The notes beneath the pieces were generated by a model, which saw only the letters and a program-made list of their open reading frames with translations, ran no database searches and had not been told where the DNA came from. From positions 66,427,583 to 66,491,582 of the forward strand of contig CM064863.1 of assembly GCA_032719365.1 (NCBI GenBank): a stretch of 64,000 bases of DNA, written 5' to 3'. Positions 1 to 12,637 of the stretch are shown here, piece after piece (within the stretch, counting starts at the first letter, position 1; the number at the start of each line of letters is the position of its first letter). The stretch is from Prinsepia uniflora. Its lineage: Eukaryota; Streptophyta; Magnoliopsida; Rosales; Rosaceae. The position numbers and the translations under genes are program-made.

Positions 1-1416
1 CACATTGGGCGGCGCGTGGGGGGCGCGTGGGGATGATTCTGAACAATTGTCCAACATGGGTTTTGTTCTAAATGTCATAAGGAATCTATTGGTGTAATTT
101 TCGGGTTAATCGGACGAGGTTACTGGATAGTTCTGGAATCCGGACGGTTTAGGGTCTAAGTTTAATTTACGTATAAATTCCCGAAAATTTGGGGAAATTA
201 GGGTTAGCGTAAGTGACGTAATTGTGACCCTATTTGGTGCTTATTGACAGGACGGGAGACGCCTGAGACGGTCAAGGAGCGCACGGAGCGCGATTGATAC
301 TTTCGGATTCGTGAGTGGACTCTTTCTTTTCTCATGAGCATGCCTAGCTAGTTTTATTTATGTTTTATGGTTTAAAGTATGTTTTAAATGCTTGTTGATG
401 ATGATTATATGTGATTACTATGCTTGCACGTTTTTCGAGACATTTTCGGATTTTTGCACATTTTTCGAGAAAAGCGGGATTTCTGATTTTTGATGCTATA
501 CTTTGGGCTTTCAAATTATAATTGCTTTCTGATGGATATAAATGGATTATGAAATATGATATTTGGTAATCACGGCTTTAGGTTTAAAAAGTGGAATTCC
601 GGATTTGGGTTCGGAATGACGGTTCTGAACGCCGGAAGGACTTCGAACCGGGGATTTCGGATTCGGGTTTGGTTATGAATTTAGAATTGATTTTAAATTG
701 GTTTGGATTGGATTTGCTGGATCTGGATATTGGGTTTAAAGAACCGGATTGTGATTGACGGGGGACGGGCCCGGATTGAGTTTAAAGACTCGGGAGTTTA
801 AAGACTCGGATATTTACGATATTACCCCCGTAGGCCTATTGAGTTTAAAGAATCGGGAGCTTAAAGACTCGGATTACATTTGAGGCCTGGTTGAGTTTAA
901 AGACTCGGATAGACTCAGCAGGTTTGATCGGACTTTGATATTTGCGGATTTGGTTTTATGATATGATCTTAGCATATTTATCATACTGTTTTATATCGTG
1001 GTTTTCTAATACTGAGTTAGGCATGCATATTTTTAAAACGGAGGGAAAAACCTTATTCTTTTTTGTCAACTGTTTTATTCTTAAATCGTGTTTTAAACCT
1101 TTTATTGCTTTAGTCCACTCACACTTTTTGGTTTTAACTTACCCTCCAGGTCGTGGTGATAGCGCTGGGGTGAACGTTGAGGCAGGGACCGAGGCATAGA
1201 GCTTACAACGTTCTTCCGTTGCGAGATTAGCCTAGTAGGATTTTGTGCCTGTTTTGTATAACTATGCTCTGAATTACGGTTGTATTATATTTCTCCCTTG
1301 TCTGATAGTTATGCTTATGGTTGTGTCGAGGTTATTTTGGTACTTTAAGTGTGATTGTCAGACGGGAGCAGGGTTCGTCCCGGGTATCGAGGTGATATTT
1401 GGGACGGGTCTTAACA
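1..1416 (+). mobile_element. Truncated LTR of B-family Ty3/gypsy retrotransposon
   Basis: The window opens inside an LTR. The sequence from base 1 matches the middle of the fuller LTR at 32720-35559: the CG-rich GGCGGCGCGTG block, then GTGAGTGGAC at 311-320, the TTTAAA palindrome array at 732-908, GTCCACTCAC at 1113-1122, TACCCTCCAGGTCGTGG near 1140 and the degenerate LTR end GACGGGTCTTAACA at about 1403-1416. No tRNA primer site follows. The 5' part lies outside the window. The family assignment rests on within-window similarity only. Confidence 0.75.
732..908 (+). repeat. Array of TTTAAA-centred palindromes in LTR
   Basis: About six copies of GAGTTTAAAGACTC and close variants (GGGTTTAAAGAACC, GAGTTTAAAGAATC, GAGCTTAAAGACTC) lie in 180 bp, irregularly spaced. 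Each unit is an imperfect inverted repeat with four-base arms around TTAAAG. The same array sits at the same relative place in the other B-family LTRs. Confidence 0.85.
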
Positions 1417-2900
1417 CCAAACTGCCCTTGCCTTCACAAATTACCTTTTTCTCCCTCGTACCTTTAGACCCATAACTAATTCATCCGAAGTCCAATTGAC
1501 GCATGCCGCCTGTCGTTGTATTCAGGGCAACAAGACCTATCTAACAGCCCTCGAGATACGTGGAAATTTCTTGTCATCCAAAAAGTCAACCTCCACTTTC
1601 CAATTTCAAAACTGAATCCAGAATCGTCATTTTGAAATCCATTGTCAAAACCTGAAATCACGTTTATCAAAACCATTTTTTCTGAATTGGGCTTCAAGCC
1701 CGTAATCACTTTTCCATAATACATTTCAAATCATTGAAATCAAATCGTTATTGAAATCCCAAAATCAAAACATTAAAATCACGTTTAAATCACAACATCA
1801 ATCGTATTCTCGTAAAACGTGTAATTCTGTAAATATCTCGAAAATCGTGCAAAATCGTAAACCATCAAGATCATAAATCAAATCATAGAATCATGTATAG
1901 AAATCATATAAAACATATATGCATGCATCATAAGTTAGAAAGCAAAGTCCACTCACAGACCATTTCACACTGTTGCCTCGATACGCGTGCACTTACGTCG
2001 TTCCCGGTCAATCCTCTAGCACCAGCTTTCCAGAACCTGTCCAAATCCCATAATACGGTCGCTAACTACTTTATAAAGCTTATACCAAAGCCCAGTAATT
2101 TTTCCGAATTTTTAACTATTTTTAACCGAGCCCTAAAACCTTCGGACATCCCGAAACATATTGAGACGATGTCCGATCGACTCGAAACCATTCCCAAAAT
2201 GTTCGTTACATCGAATACTTTAAAAGTCATGTTGAGAATGCCTCAAAAAGAGGGCCCACACGCCCTCACGCGCTGCCCAATCACCTTGCGCATGAAACCA
2301 TGTGCGGTTATTGTTCATCGTCCATGTCCTCAAGAAACCCGGTCTGAACCGGTTCTGCAATCCTGTCCAGCCGTGAACCGGCGTTCATGGTTTCTGTTCA
2401 TTTCGATCCGTTTTTAACCCGGTTAATTCTCCTAGCTTCGTCCTCCCATTTCCAAGTGATCTAACTACCCAACTTATACAATTAGGGCCTGAAAATTACC
2501 TTCCTGATTCCAACATATAACCAGGCTCTGCAACCATGTCCATCCTCGATTTTGACCTCCTTCAGCCTTCATTTTTGTTCCAGTCGACGTGTTTACCTTC
2601 CATTATTGTGTTTCAATCATTATTATGCATCAACAAGGCCTACAAACCCATATTCAATTTTTTAAACCAAATCTTACCGTGTCGGGTTCGCCGACCACCG
2701 TCCACAGCGAGCCACCATCCTAGGTCTAATCGATTCCTAAACACCCCAGAGGCATCATCCAATTAGTCAGTTGTGCTCTATAGCCCTATGCTTTGATTCC
2801 ACCCAACTCAAACTGAAATAGAGAACGCACGGTTTCACGAGTTCCACATCTCCTCACACCGTCGTGAGCCACCGTACCAGCACCAACCCTCTTGTCTCAC
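1417..2900 (-). mobile_element. Rearranged minus-strand LTR fragments, B family
   Basis: Two blocks resemble parts of the minus-strand solo LTR at 58834-61956, but in the wrong order. About 1430-1590 matches that LTR's end near 61540-61700 (tract around CCTGTCTACGGACTC). About 1590-2890 matches its middle from 59870 onward, including GTCCACTCAC at 1947-1956 and the CACGCCCTCACGCGC block near 2268. The palindrome array is missing. This is best read as truncated insertions or an internal rearrangement. The boundaries are approximate. Confidence 0.55.
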
Positions 2901-2904
2901 CTTC

Positions 2905-3909
2905 CTCTGAATTCGGTTTTGAAACTTAAAAGTGGATTCCCGGATTTGGGTTCGGAATGATTGTTCCAGATGCTAGCTTACGGAATGATGGTTCTGGACT
3001 CGGATTTGGAAATGGATGATGAATATAATACTGGGTTTGGATTCGGGATCCTGATGAGATTGGGGATTCGGATTCGGAAATGGAAAATGATTTTTGGATT
3101 GGATTTGCTGGATCTGGTTATTGGGTTTAAAGACCCGGATATGATATGACGGGGGCGGGCCCGAATTGGATTTAAAGATCCGGATTGAGTTTAAAGACTC
3201 GGGAGTTTAAAGACTCGGATATTTATATTTCCCCCGTAGGCCTATTGAGTTTAAAGACTCGGATTATATTGACGCCTGGATTGAGTTTAAAGACTCGGGA
3301 GTTTAAAGACTCAGATAGATCTAGTAGGTTCGATGGATGGAAATGTGGTTCAAATATGTTTTGGATTTCAATGAGACTTGATGATGATGGTTTTTAATAA
3401 TGGTTTTCCAATGTTTTGGGCTATGACCCGGATATTATGGATTTTGATGGTTTTGGGCTGAGGCCCGAGATTTGAGAAAGGAAAATGAGTTCGTTTTTTT
3501 TAAACGGTTTGAATCACCTGAATATAGAATGGTTTTATGACATGAGTTTGATATGCATGCATTGATTTTTAAATGGAGGGTATAAATGTAATTGTGTTTT
3601 CTGATAACGGTTTTTGAACTTATACTTTATTTTTGTCCACTCACAGTCTTTTGTGTTTTCGATACCCTCCAGGTTGACACGGTGCGAGCTGTTGGTCGAG
3701 AGAGACGGAGACATCACACGTGCGATCCACAGTAGATTCTGCGCACTCTGGGAAGTCCAGATGTTTTTTGGACGGTCGGATTGAGAATCCCTTGTCCGAC
3801 TTACGTGTCACATGGAGGTTGGACGTTGATTTAGTCTTCGTGTCATGCGTAAGTTAGACGAGAGCAGGACTTAACCCTTAATCCCGGGGAATGGGGGTGG
3901 GTCCTGTCA
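2905..3909 (+). mobile_element. LTR fragment with intact 3' end
   Basis: From about 2915 the sequence again follows the plus-strand LTR (GGATTTGGGTTCGGAATGA). It has palindromes at 3123-3312, GTCCACTCAC at 3635-3644, a TACCCTCCAGGT box near 3661 and the terminal GGGTGGGTCCTGTCA ending at 3909. The following bases are AT-rich with no tRNA primer site. The fragment is therefore a 5'-truncated LTR, not the 5' end of an element. The 3' third has drifted towards the A-type LTR. Confidence 0.65.
3123..3312 (+). repeat. TTTAAA palindrome array in LTR
   Basis: Units GGGTTTAAAGACCC, GGATTTAAAGATCC and several GAGTTTAAAGACTC occur here. This copy shows all three compensated arm versions (GGGT/ACCC, GGAT/ATCC, GAGT/ACTC) side by side. 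Confidence 0.85.
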
Positions 3910-5498
3910 GAAAAAATAAGGATACAAAAAAAAAATTAATACTCAATATTCAAAATTTTATATATTCAGCTTGCTAAGTATTGAATTATAAGCATTATCA
4001 CTATACTAAGATTTATCAAACACACAAACTATTTAATAATTTTTTATTATACTCTTATATGAGTATGCATATATTTATATGGGTATATTTAGGTATCCTT
4101 TTATTTTTATTATTTTCACTTTGTATTAATAATAGATTTAAACATTAATAAAAATTAATATATTCATTAACGGTTCGGTTTGGATTTAACGGATTTCCAA
4201 AATGAAAATCCAAATCCAAACCGTTACTAACGGAACGGTTTGGATTCTCAAACCGTTTTGACTTTTATTCAGTCAACCCTAAACCGTTGAATAAATAACG
4301 GTTTGAAGCAGATCGGTTAGCAGTTTTAATGGATTCGTGCCCACCTCTACATTAGGGTGTGGAGACATAAATTGGATTTAGGTAATTAATTCATAAGTCC
4401 TTACTAATATATAGGTTTATTTAAAAACTTGCATATAGAAAAATTAATCTTATAGGTCATTTGATTAGTTTAAGGACTATCAAATTTAAAATAGACTATA
4501 GTTTTTATATAAATTACAACTAATGTCATCCAATTGCAAACTAGTTCAACAACAATATAAAAAGCACTTACCAAAATCTATCATGATTTTAACATTTTTT
4601 TTATTATAAGATTATATTGAGGATTATGAAATATTACTCATATTTATATAAAAAAAATTCACTTGATCATTTTAAAAGTAATAAGAGTATATAATCTAAC
4701 TTAAAATAAGATAATTAAAAGCAATAATTCTTCAAAAATATTTTTTAATTTTAAATTTAAAAATTCTTTATCTTTTGATATTAACTAATTTGCTTAATTT
4801 TGTATAGTTGAAGGTTAAAATTCAAGAATTAAACCCTACGTCATACGATTTTCCACCACCACTCCACCCAAAAAAAAAAATTATACCCTACCGTTGAGCC
4901 CCAGACAATACAAACTTTATTTTTGATTTTATAGAAAAAATTCAATTGTAACTATATACAATATATATATATATATATAATATACATATTCAATATTTAT
5001 TATATGAATAATATATTAAAGGGCCGAAGAGGCCAAATAAATCAATTACTAAGGGGCACATGGGGCAAAGAGGACCAAAAAAAAATGTTATTTTTAATTG
5101 TTTAAAGAAATTTTCAATAACCCACTCATTTTCCTTATTGAGATATAAAAGAGTAAATGTGGAATTTATTGCTTGCAAATTCTGATTAAGTACTTTTGAA
5201 TAAAAAAATTTAAGATAAGATCTTATTTTGTTTAATATACAAACATTAAAGCATTAAAGATTTTAAATAAAAGTAAAAGTTATTAAGGGTGTAATAATAA
5301 TTTACTCATTGGATTATAGCTAACATGCCAACCCTTACCTATTCAAGTCATTATTAGATTGAATTCAATTAAAAGGGACTAAACTAACTTCAAAATTAGG
5401 TAGGGAAGATGTTTGTAGTTAGCTAAAGTAGGGGATACTCAATGAATCTAAATTCCTTCTTTATATCATTGTTTAAAAATAAAATGTTTGTTTATATG

Positions 5499-5534
<36 letters not shown>

Positions 5535-5827
5535 TTTACTACGTATGTATTGTCAGTAACTTAGATTGCATTGCATGCAAAGGCAGGCAAAGGTACAAAG
5601 AAAAAGGTCTGCCAAAATGGGAAGGGGTTAGCACTTGGCAGCAGAGGCAGAGACATGAGGTAGAGTGCTCATTGGCATTGCTTGAGAAGTTGCTAAACTT
5701 GAGTGCAGCTGTGAACTTAAATTTTACTCAAACTTGTTTGTTGGGGATTGCTTTGTACACATTCCACCACCCATTTTAAACGAGCATAAGAAATCAAACC
5801 CAAACATTCCCTTCAGGAGGACTCAGG
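3910..5827. other. AT-rich intergenic DNA upstream of ARPC2B
   Basis: I see no gene. The stretch holds TA microsatellites around 4959-4983 and 5505-5531. A self-complementary segment at about 4160-4350 contains several copies of AACGGTTCGGTTTGGAT-like sequence and ends in GTGCCCACCTCTAC. Its reverse complement, AGAGGTGGGCAC, resembles the terminal sequence of many plant hAT-type elements, but I could not find the other end. The last 250 bp before 5828 probably contain the ARPC2B promoter and 5' UTR. No clear TATA box stands out. Confidence 0.5.
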
Positions 5828-8800
5828 ATGGCAGCATGCTTAGAGAGAGCGTCTCCGGCTTTGAAGTGCATCCTGCTCAGACTGTACCAGTAAGTACATT
5901 TCAAGTTTTCAAGCTCACATGCATGTTTCCTAGTTCGAATAATACATCAAAAACAAATGTCTGCACGTACCAAATGTAAAGAGTTTTAGCGGTGAGCTGT
6001 ATGATTAGAGGAGCTGCTAATCATTTTCTGTCCACAGTAAAAGTCAAATCAAGCAATATAGGAAGTTTCACATGGTAAATTTCTTTAATAAGAAAAATTA
6101 ACAGATTTAATGAGATTATTAACGATATAACAGAAAATATTGTAGTTGGAAATTATTATGAATCATATCAATGGTAGGAATCTGGAAACAGGAAGATGTG
6201 GATCCATTCCAGGTAGATAAGCACTATGTGTCCAGCAATAAGTTGGTGATAGAATAAGGCTTTATAATTATACCACTAAAATCAGTACCTGCAGCATATT
6301 TCACCAAATGGGAAAACAAAAGTCATGTTCAGCATCATGGTTCAATTCTCCAAGACTCCAAACTCCTAAAATGGATAAAAGAAGAAGTCCTAGACAGCCC
6401 TTAGCCCTTCTGATAAAGTACCTAAAAACTTTTCTCAGTAGGAGACAGAAGAGCACAAAGGACTTAAGATTACCATGTCGGTAAAACAAGGACATAACAA
6501 GAAATACCATGGTCCAGAATCACATAACCAGAATTGTATTATTGATATTGGATTTTCAATAATATGTCTACTGACCTTATATGCTGTACATCACATCATT
6601 TGGAATCAATATCATGTGTTTATGTAGTGCTTCAGATGTTTCAGTCCAAATCACTTATCACCAATTCATTAGGTTAGAATAGAAAGAAAAAAAAATGTTG
6701 AAGGAGAACAAATTTAGCCACTGAAATTATGGGGGTACAACTTTATGGCGTATATTGTTTCAGTCTGTTTTCTTCAATATATTAACCAAAATTAGGGAAC
6801 CAATGAAGATTTCAGTGGTTGTTTCAGTCTGTTTTCTTCAATATAGTAACCAAAATTAGTGAACCAATGAAGATGTCAGTGGTTCGCAAACTAGTACTCA
6901 TTCTGATGATTAGTATTGTTGATTTCATAACAGTGACAACAAGTCTAGTGAGATTGATCATCACTTTTACGAATTTGGATCTGTGGAATATCATATCCAG
7001 GCAAGTCCTCACTATTATTCTCAAACTCAATTTGAAATATTCTACTCTATCTCTGCGTTTAATGCATTTTTCTGCCTTTAAATGATATCAGTAATGAAAA
7101 AGCATCAAGAACATGGTTTATCATGCATCGAATTCAACTTGAAAAAAAATGATTAGTATTTTAGGATCTAGATATTTCACTGGTCATTTTGTCCAGGCTG
7201 TGAAGCTAGTCATAAAAGTTAGAAGGCAATATTATGAGCAAGAATTTGGAGAACAATTTTTGCGTCATGTTTAAGGAAATAATGTGCATGGTCAATACCT
7301 CTAATCATATGGTTGTCATATGGTTTTTCATGAAATTATTTTGTTAAGTGCTCTGATGCTTGTCCTGTAATGAAACAGTCTTCAGCTTCAGATCCAGATT
7401 ATGCCTACTTGTCAGTATCAAGCCCACTCCTTTCCCAAGCAGTCATGGTACCATATGGCCTTTCTCATTATTCTAAACAGATGGTGAAGGGAATTTGTCC
7501 TGCTGTTATAGAGATCATTGAACCTGCAAAAGAAGGATACCAGCTTACTTTAAGGCTTGATCTTTCTAAAATTCCAAATGTAAAAGGTTGGCTTATATTT
7601 CACATCATCTCAGTAATAGTAATCATATGATTTTTCTTAATGCATGAGAAACTGCTTTTGATAAATCAGAAGGTGCTTTCAGTTTCCATTCACAATTCAC
7701 TTCAAATCAATGGTCAGTTTGAGAGCCAAAACGACAAAAAGGATGGAGTTTTATATACACTTACGCTAACAATACTTTCTTGAATTCCAAGCTTCTTTTG
7801 CTCCCAACCGTTAGCCCACGCAGTATATAAAGATGACATAAGTTGTCCACGTTGTTACATACCACAACATGGGGAGAAAGTCCCAAATCAAGTCCGAATA
7901 GTAGATTGGAAGGCAGCTCTGTCCTGTGTAGTATTTAACTATTTCATGGTTTCATATTGGACTGAATAGTATATATTATAACCTAGTTTTCTTTCTGTAT
8001 TGTTGAGGTGTCCCTAAAGTTCTGTTTCTTATATGAAACTGCTTAAGCTAACACGGTGAACAATTTGCAGCAGAAGTGATACTAACAGTTTTGAATCATA
8101 ACCATACTTGTATTCATGCGTTTTTTTTTTCTCCAGATTCTAAGAAGATAATTTCGGACATTTCTGCTGTGCAAGCAGTAGTCTTAAGTTCTCAACTGAA
8201 AGAAATGTTGATGAATGTCAACTCCCAAGATGCATTGCACGGAATAAATAAGCCAATTAAACTTCTATATCACCCAAGAGAGCCATTCTTTATTGTTAGA
8301 CAGGTAATTTCCATGGTGCTATCAGTATCTAAATTAGGATAGGTAACTTCCAAAGGAAAGCATGACTGCTTATCGAGCAATTTGGACCATATCACAGTTT
8401 ATCTGCTATCTTTATTTTAAATACTTCAGCTTTTCATCTTAGTTCAAACTGATTCTTGAAAGGAAAGAGGGAAAACTCAATTCTTTATTTCCAGAAAAAA
8501 GATTTACATACAAAATCACGGAAATATCTGAACATTTATGTTTATAAGGTGCCAACATTTACATTATACTTTCCAAAGTTGCACTAATATGACCACAAAC
8601 CATCCTACTGATTCACTGAATCAACGTTCCCTTAACCAGATTCCAGCTATTTATCAGCAACTGAACTTATTTATATCTATTTACTATATACTTCTAATGC
8701 ATGGGTGACAACAAAGTTATTCATGTTTTGACAGCCACAGAAAATCATAACAGTATTCCCCATACGATTTAAGGACAAATCAGATGTCATTATTGCAACA

Positions 8801-10378
8801 GCCTTTTTTCAGGTTTGCAACTGATACAGTAAAGTAAATATTTTCTCATCCATATTAGGCAATGAAATCAGACTCTAGTTCTCATCCATGTTCTTTTTTT
8901 CTCAATTTTCTGTTTGGATCTCATTATGGGTACTGGAGACAGGAACTTATGGATGTAGGGAGTTCAGAAAAATGGGCCAAAGCACCTCCTTGTTGCTGGT
9001 CACCAATTCCACCTCCAGAGCTAAGAGGAGAACTTTTTGAAGATTTGAGTACGAATGGAGGATTTGTCTCTTTTGGTAATTTCTCAAGACTCCAATCTTT
9101 AAGTACAAAAGCCATGACTTGAGTACTTCCAACTAAATTCTGTTCTAATAAATGTCTATATTTCTTCACCATTAGTCCAAAGAAATGGATCAGGATAGTA
9201 CTCTTAGTATAAATTTTCTATTAAGCATAATAGACTAACTAATGAGAAGTTATAGAACGAAGAAACACCTTATATAAACCTATAATTAAGTTGCCTATTC
9301 GAATAATAGCGTGATGCTTTTTCTTCTTCTCTTTTCAGTTTATGATTGGTTCTCCATATACCAGATAAATTCTGTGTATGCTAAGCCTAAACTTTGGTAT
9401 GAACTTGTATACAGATATATCTTCGCGCCATGTCAAGGGTAAAAGACTAGACAAGACTGTATGGAGTTTACTGAATTTCTATGCCTATATAAAATACCAT
9501 GTAAAGGTAATGGTTCTATTTTCGCTTTGTTTATTTTTTTCCTTGTGAAATCTCTACCTTAGAAATTTTACGCATTGCAAGGGTTACATTTTAACTAACA
9601 AATTTCTTCAAGCAGAGCACCAGAAGTTTTATTCAGAGAAGGATGAGAAAGCGTTTGGAGGGACTAGCCAAGGTATTTAACCGAATCTCTTGAATAAACT
9701 CAAGACTAGTACTTACCAGCACACATCTTCTTTATTTGCCTCATAACAAAAGGCAATTTGGATTGAGTAGAACTAATGTTCTTCCTTACATACTTTTAGA
9801 CCCTGCAAAAGCGAAGCACACAAGAGGAAGAAATAGAAGAAAATGAAGAAGAGCGGAACCACAAGGTTCGAGGTACGTTCAGTGTGCATACTTTAAAAAA
9901 TAAGCAGTAATATTTTTTACTCAGATGGAGGCAGCAGCTGGTGCCTTCATTTTCTGATGGACACAAAATTGGAAACGAATTTAGCTAAACTCGCCTACCA
10001 TTTTAACCATCTACAAAATATAGAGTATTTAAGAAAGCTTATCAGATAAGAATCTTTAAAATGATAAATGACTGTTGTTCCAATACTACTTCTATAAGAG
10101 AACTATGGTAGACCAGCCACATTTCATAATTCCTTAAAATGTAGTTATCAGTTATAATTCTCTTTCTTTGCTTTCAAGCAAATGCAGGATGCATGTGGAT
10201 GAATAAACATGTCAAATTATCAAAACCTAAAGTCCTTAAACGAAGATATAATGACTTCAGCAGGAAGATCAAGAGAATCCATTCGAAACTTAAAATCCAT
10301 GCGTTTGGGCGTTTTCGTCGAAGATGGTTGAAAATGCCAAGGTTTTCTTCAGCGATGGGATATACCAAATTAAATTAA
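5828..10378 (+). CDS. ARPC2B: Actin-related protein 2/3 complex subunit 2B (ARPC2B)
   Basis: Subunit of the ARP2/3 complex, which nucleates branched actin filaments in the cytoplasm. ARPC2 and ARPC4 form its core. I read ten exons: 5828-5889, 6934-7000, 7379-7586, 8137-8303, 8735-8812, 8943-9075, 9415-9506, 9616-9672, 9800-9872 and 10188-10378. They sum to 375 codons plus stop with consistent phases, close to the length I recall for Arabidopsis ARPC2B. Diagnostic stretches are ERASPALK in exon 1, YEFGSVEYHIQ in exon 2, MVKGICPAVIEIIEPA in exon 3, LLYHPREPFF in exon 4, LMDVGSSEKWAKAPP in exon 6 and HAFGRFRRRW near the C-terminus. This is the plant B paralogue with a long basic C-terminal tail, not ARPC2A. 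Exon 9 is acidic (Glu-rich). Intron 2 uses a GC donor. The start is the ATG at 5828, which gives MAAC before the conserved exon-1 motif. Confidence 0.93.
6755..6882 (+). repeat. 64-bp tandem duplication in ARPC2B intron 1
   Basis: TTGTTTCAGTCTGTTTTC begins at 6755 and again at 6819. The 64-bp units differ at only a few bases. The second copy ends about 50 bp before exon 2 (6934). Each copy carries TTTCAG, so the duplication doubles potential acceptor and polypyrimidine sequence near the real acceptor at 6931-6933. Confidence 0.85.
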
Positions 10379-12637
10379 GTACCTTCAATAACTTATGTAT
10401 TAGCTATTTATGACAGCAGTTAGGATAAGGAAGTACTGCTCTATACTTCTTATAGTACAGAAACAAGTGAGTACTGTTTTACAAAAATAGTAAATACCGA
10501 GTGAGTACTGTTTTGAAACTAGAACAGCATAATTGCTTAATTTTATGTCAATCTGTCGAAGTCAGACAAACAAACCAGATAACATTTTGCTCCAAAAAAA
10601 AAATTAAGTCTGCATTCAAATTGAAGAATAAACAGCCACATCCATTTGTTGATTGAAAATTAATAACAATCACAAATATAGATATAAATATCAGCAAGAC
10701 CGAGAGGATGGCAAGACAAGTTTGGCAGACCGCAGACCTGGTTTACAAGTGCCAAAGCAAGTAGCCTTATGCGATTTCGAGCGTTCAAGTAGAAAGATCT
10801 GAAAATAAATAGCATAGGAAAGTACCTGGCCTTTCCTATCCTGGATTAGAAAGACATTATTGACACGTCTAGGACTGACTTACCACAAAAATTTAATAGA
10901 TGCCACAATGAATCATAATCATAGGACACCTTTACACTTTCAATTATTAATATTTACCACGAAAATTTAACAGATGCCACAGTGAATCATAATCATAGGA
11001 CACCTTTATACTTTCAATTATTAATATTTCCAACTTCTTAGGAATCCATTCAAATTTCAACTCTCATCCAGCAAGTGGATGACATCTATTGACACTTGGT
11101 TTTGTGGGGGGCTAACAACCTTGTATGCAGATAGAAAATTATCAAAAACATCTGGGAATAATTGATTCGTGAACTAAAGTATGCATGTAGACATGAATTA
11201 GCATCAGATGCAATTTCCAGGGTGTAAAAGATCACAATAGGCAACCAGTGTTCCAGATGCATTGGCATTATTTCGAAGTCACAAATATCTGATAAGCTAC
11301 CTTAAAGCACCAAACAAATCGAACCCACTAGATAGACGTTATCAACAAAGAAAGATTACAGGGATTGAATCATATATCCAAAAGCTGCTCCTTTAAATCT
11401 ATTCAAGGCCATCGCCACTGAGCTCTCAACTCATGAACTTCCATAAGGAAACCATTAGATTTTTTTTTTCTTCTACCCTTTTTTACATTCATACAAACAT
11501 ACATAATTTTCTTCTAGATGTATGAAAGATGATTAACCACCATTAGTCATTTCCTAGAGCATGAAGATCTAGAGTAAACATGGTGTATTGGTGATAAATA
11601 GACAATGCAGCCATAAATGCAGAATCATATTCATACATTACGTAAGGTTAAGTAATACAACATAGACTGCTTTTGTAGATGCAGTTCCCTTGTCATTGAA
11701 GAAATGTGAGTTCTTGACTTTTACTTGGTTATCTGATTTGCTAAAAATTTCCTGATTGTTTTTCTGTTTTTAAAAATTGAAAAACCAGGTAAGCGGAGGA
11801 AAATTTAATTGGCCCGTTGTTGAGATCTGCATTTTTAGGAACAAAAACGGCCATTATCCCAAACGAGAGAGAATGCAAAGCTTTCCCACAGCATCTGTTC
11901 CATTCTTGCACTTCAATTCAATAAATAGAGCAAGAGGATCAATCCTGAATGATTTCAATTTGATCATGCTCTTAAATTGAAGCAATTTTATTTCCCAATC
12001 ATCTAAGACAACCCACCAAAAACCTACTTCTGCACAGGAATTGGCTCTTAAAGAAAAACAGAGATCGTAATGGTTCCAACTGTCCTGAGTATTTTACTAT
12101 TGCAAAGTTAATTAAACAGCACTAATAAGAGATAAAGAGGATCCTTCCTATATCTCAAAATAATGCTTTTGAAAATAATAGAACCTTCAAGTTTTAGCTG
12201 CACAAGTAGAGTTAATTTGTCCATCCACATGCAAGCATGCATCGTAAAAAGTCTATGAGGATTACAACACCTTGAAAAGGGAATAAAAAATAGCAAGATG
12301 CCTGAAACAATGGAATTAGATAATGTATTGACCAGCAGTTTGCCTTTCGCATTAATCTCCTGAGCTATTTTAGTGATTCTAGAAGCAAGGGTTCTCATCA
12401 TAGAGGTGCAAAATTAGAGAAACTCAGTTCACCCACAACTTTGACAATACAAACAAAAGTTTACATTTACTGCAATTAGAATTGAGGATTAGAGACAATA
12501 TAAAGATTAAAAGTTGGCATGCCATTGAAAAATAGGTAAACACTACCTACTTCAAATGAATGAACACGTGAACAAAATCTCAATTATCTCTGAACTTCTG
12601 TACCAAAATAGAAAGTTTACAAAAAAGAACATACATT
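10379..12637. other. Intergenic region between ARPC2B and DUF716 gene
   Basis: This holds the 3' flanks of two convergent genes. I recognise no further coding sequence; the short open frames here lack any known motif. It contains a two-copy 74-bp tandem repeat (10881-11028), given separately, and a doubled GAGTACTGTTTT motif near 10470-10515. Confidence 0.6.
10881..11028 (+). repeat. Two-copy 74-bp tandem repeat
   Basis: Units 10881-10954 and 10955-11028 both start TACCAC(A/G)AAAATTTAA and end in CAATTATTAATATT, with about four differences. The duplication is local and recent-looking, with no terminal structure of a transposon. Confidence 0.88.

Noticed and set aside
1893..2417. A 174-codon open frame on the plus strand.
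   Set aside because: It lies within a minus-strand LTR fragment that is non-coding in all other copies.
5734..5979. The 81-codon frame starting at 5734 as the first ARPC2B exon.
   Set aside because: The conserved ARPC2B sequence (ERASPALK) is in a different frame, starting at 5828, and joins exon 2 in phase.
6819..7085. The 88-codon frame covering ARPC2B exon 2.
   Set aside because: Its frame does not give the ARPC2 motif; the correct frame (YEFGSVEYHIQ) is open only from the acceptor at 6934.
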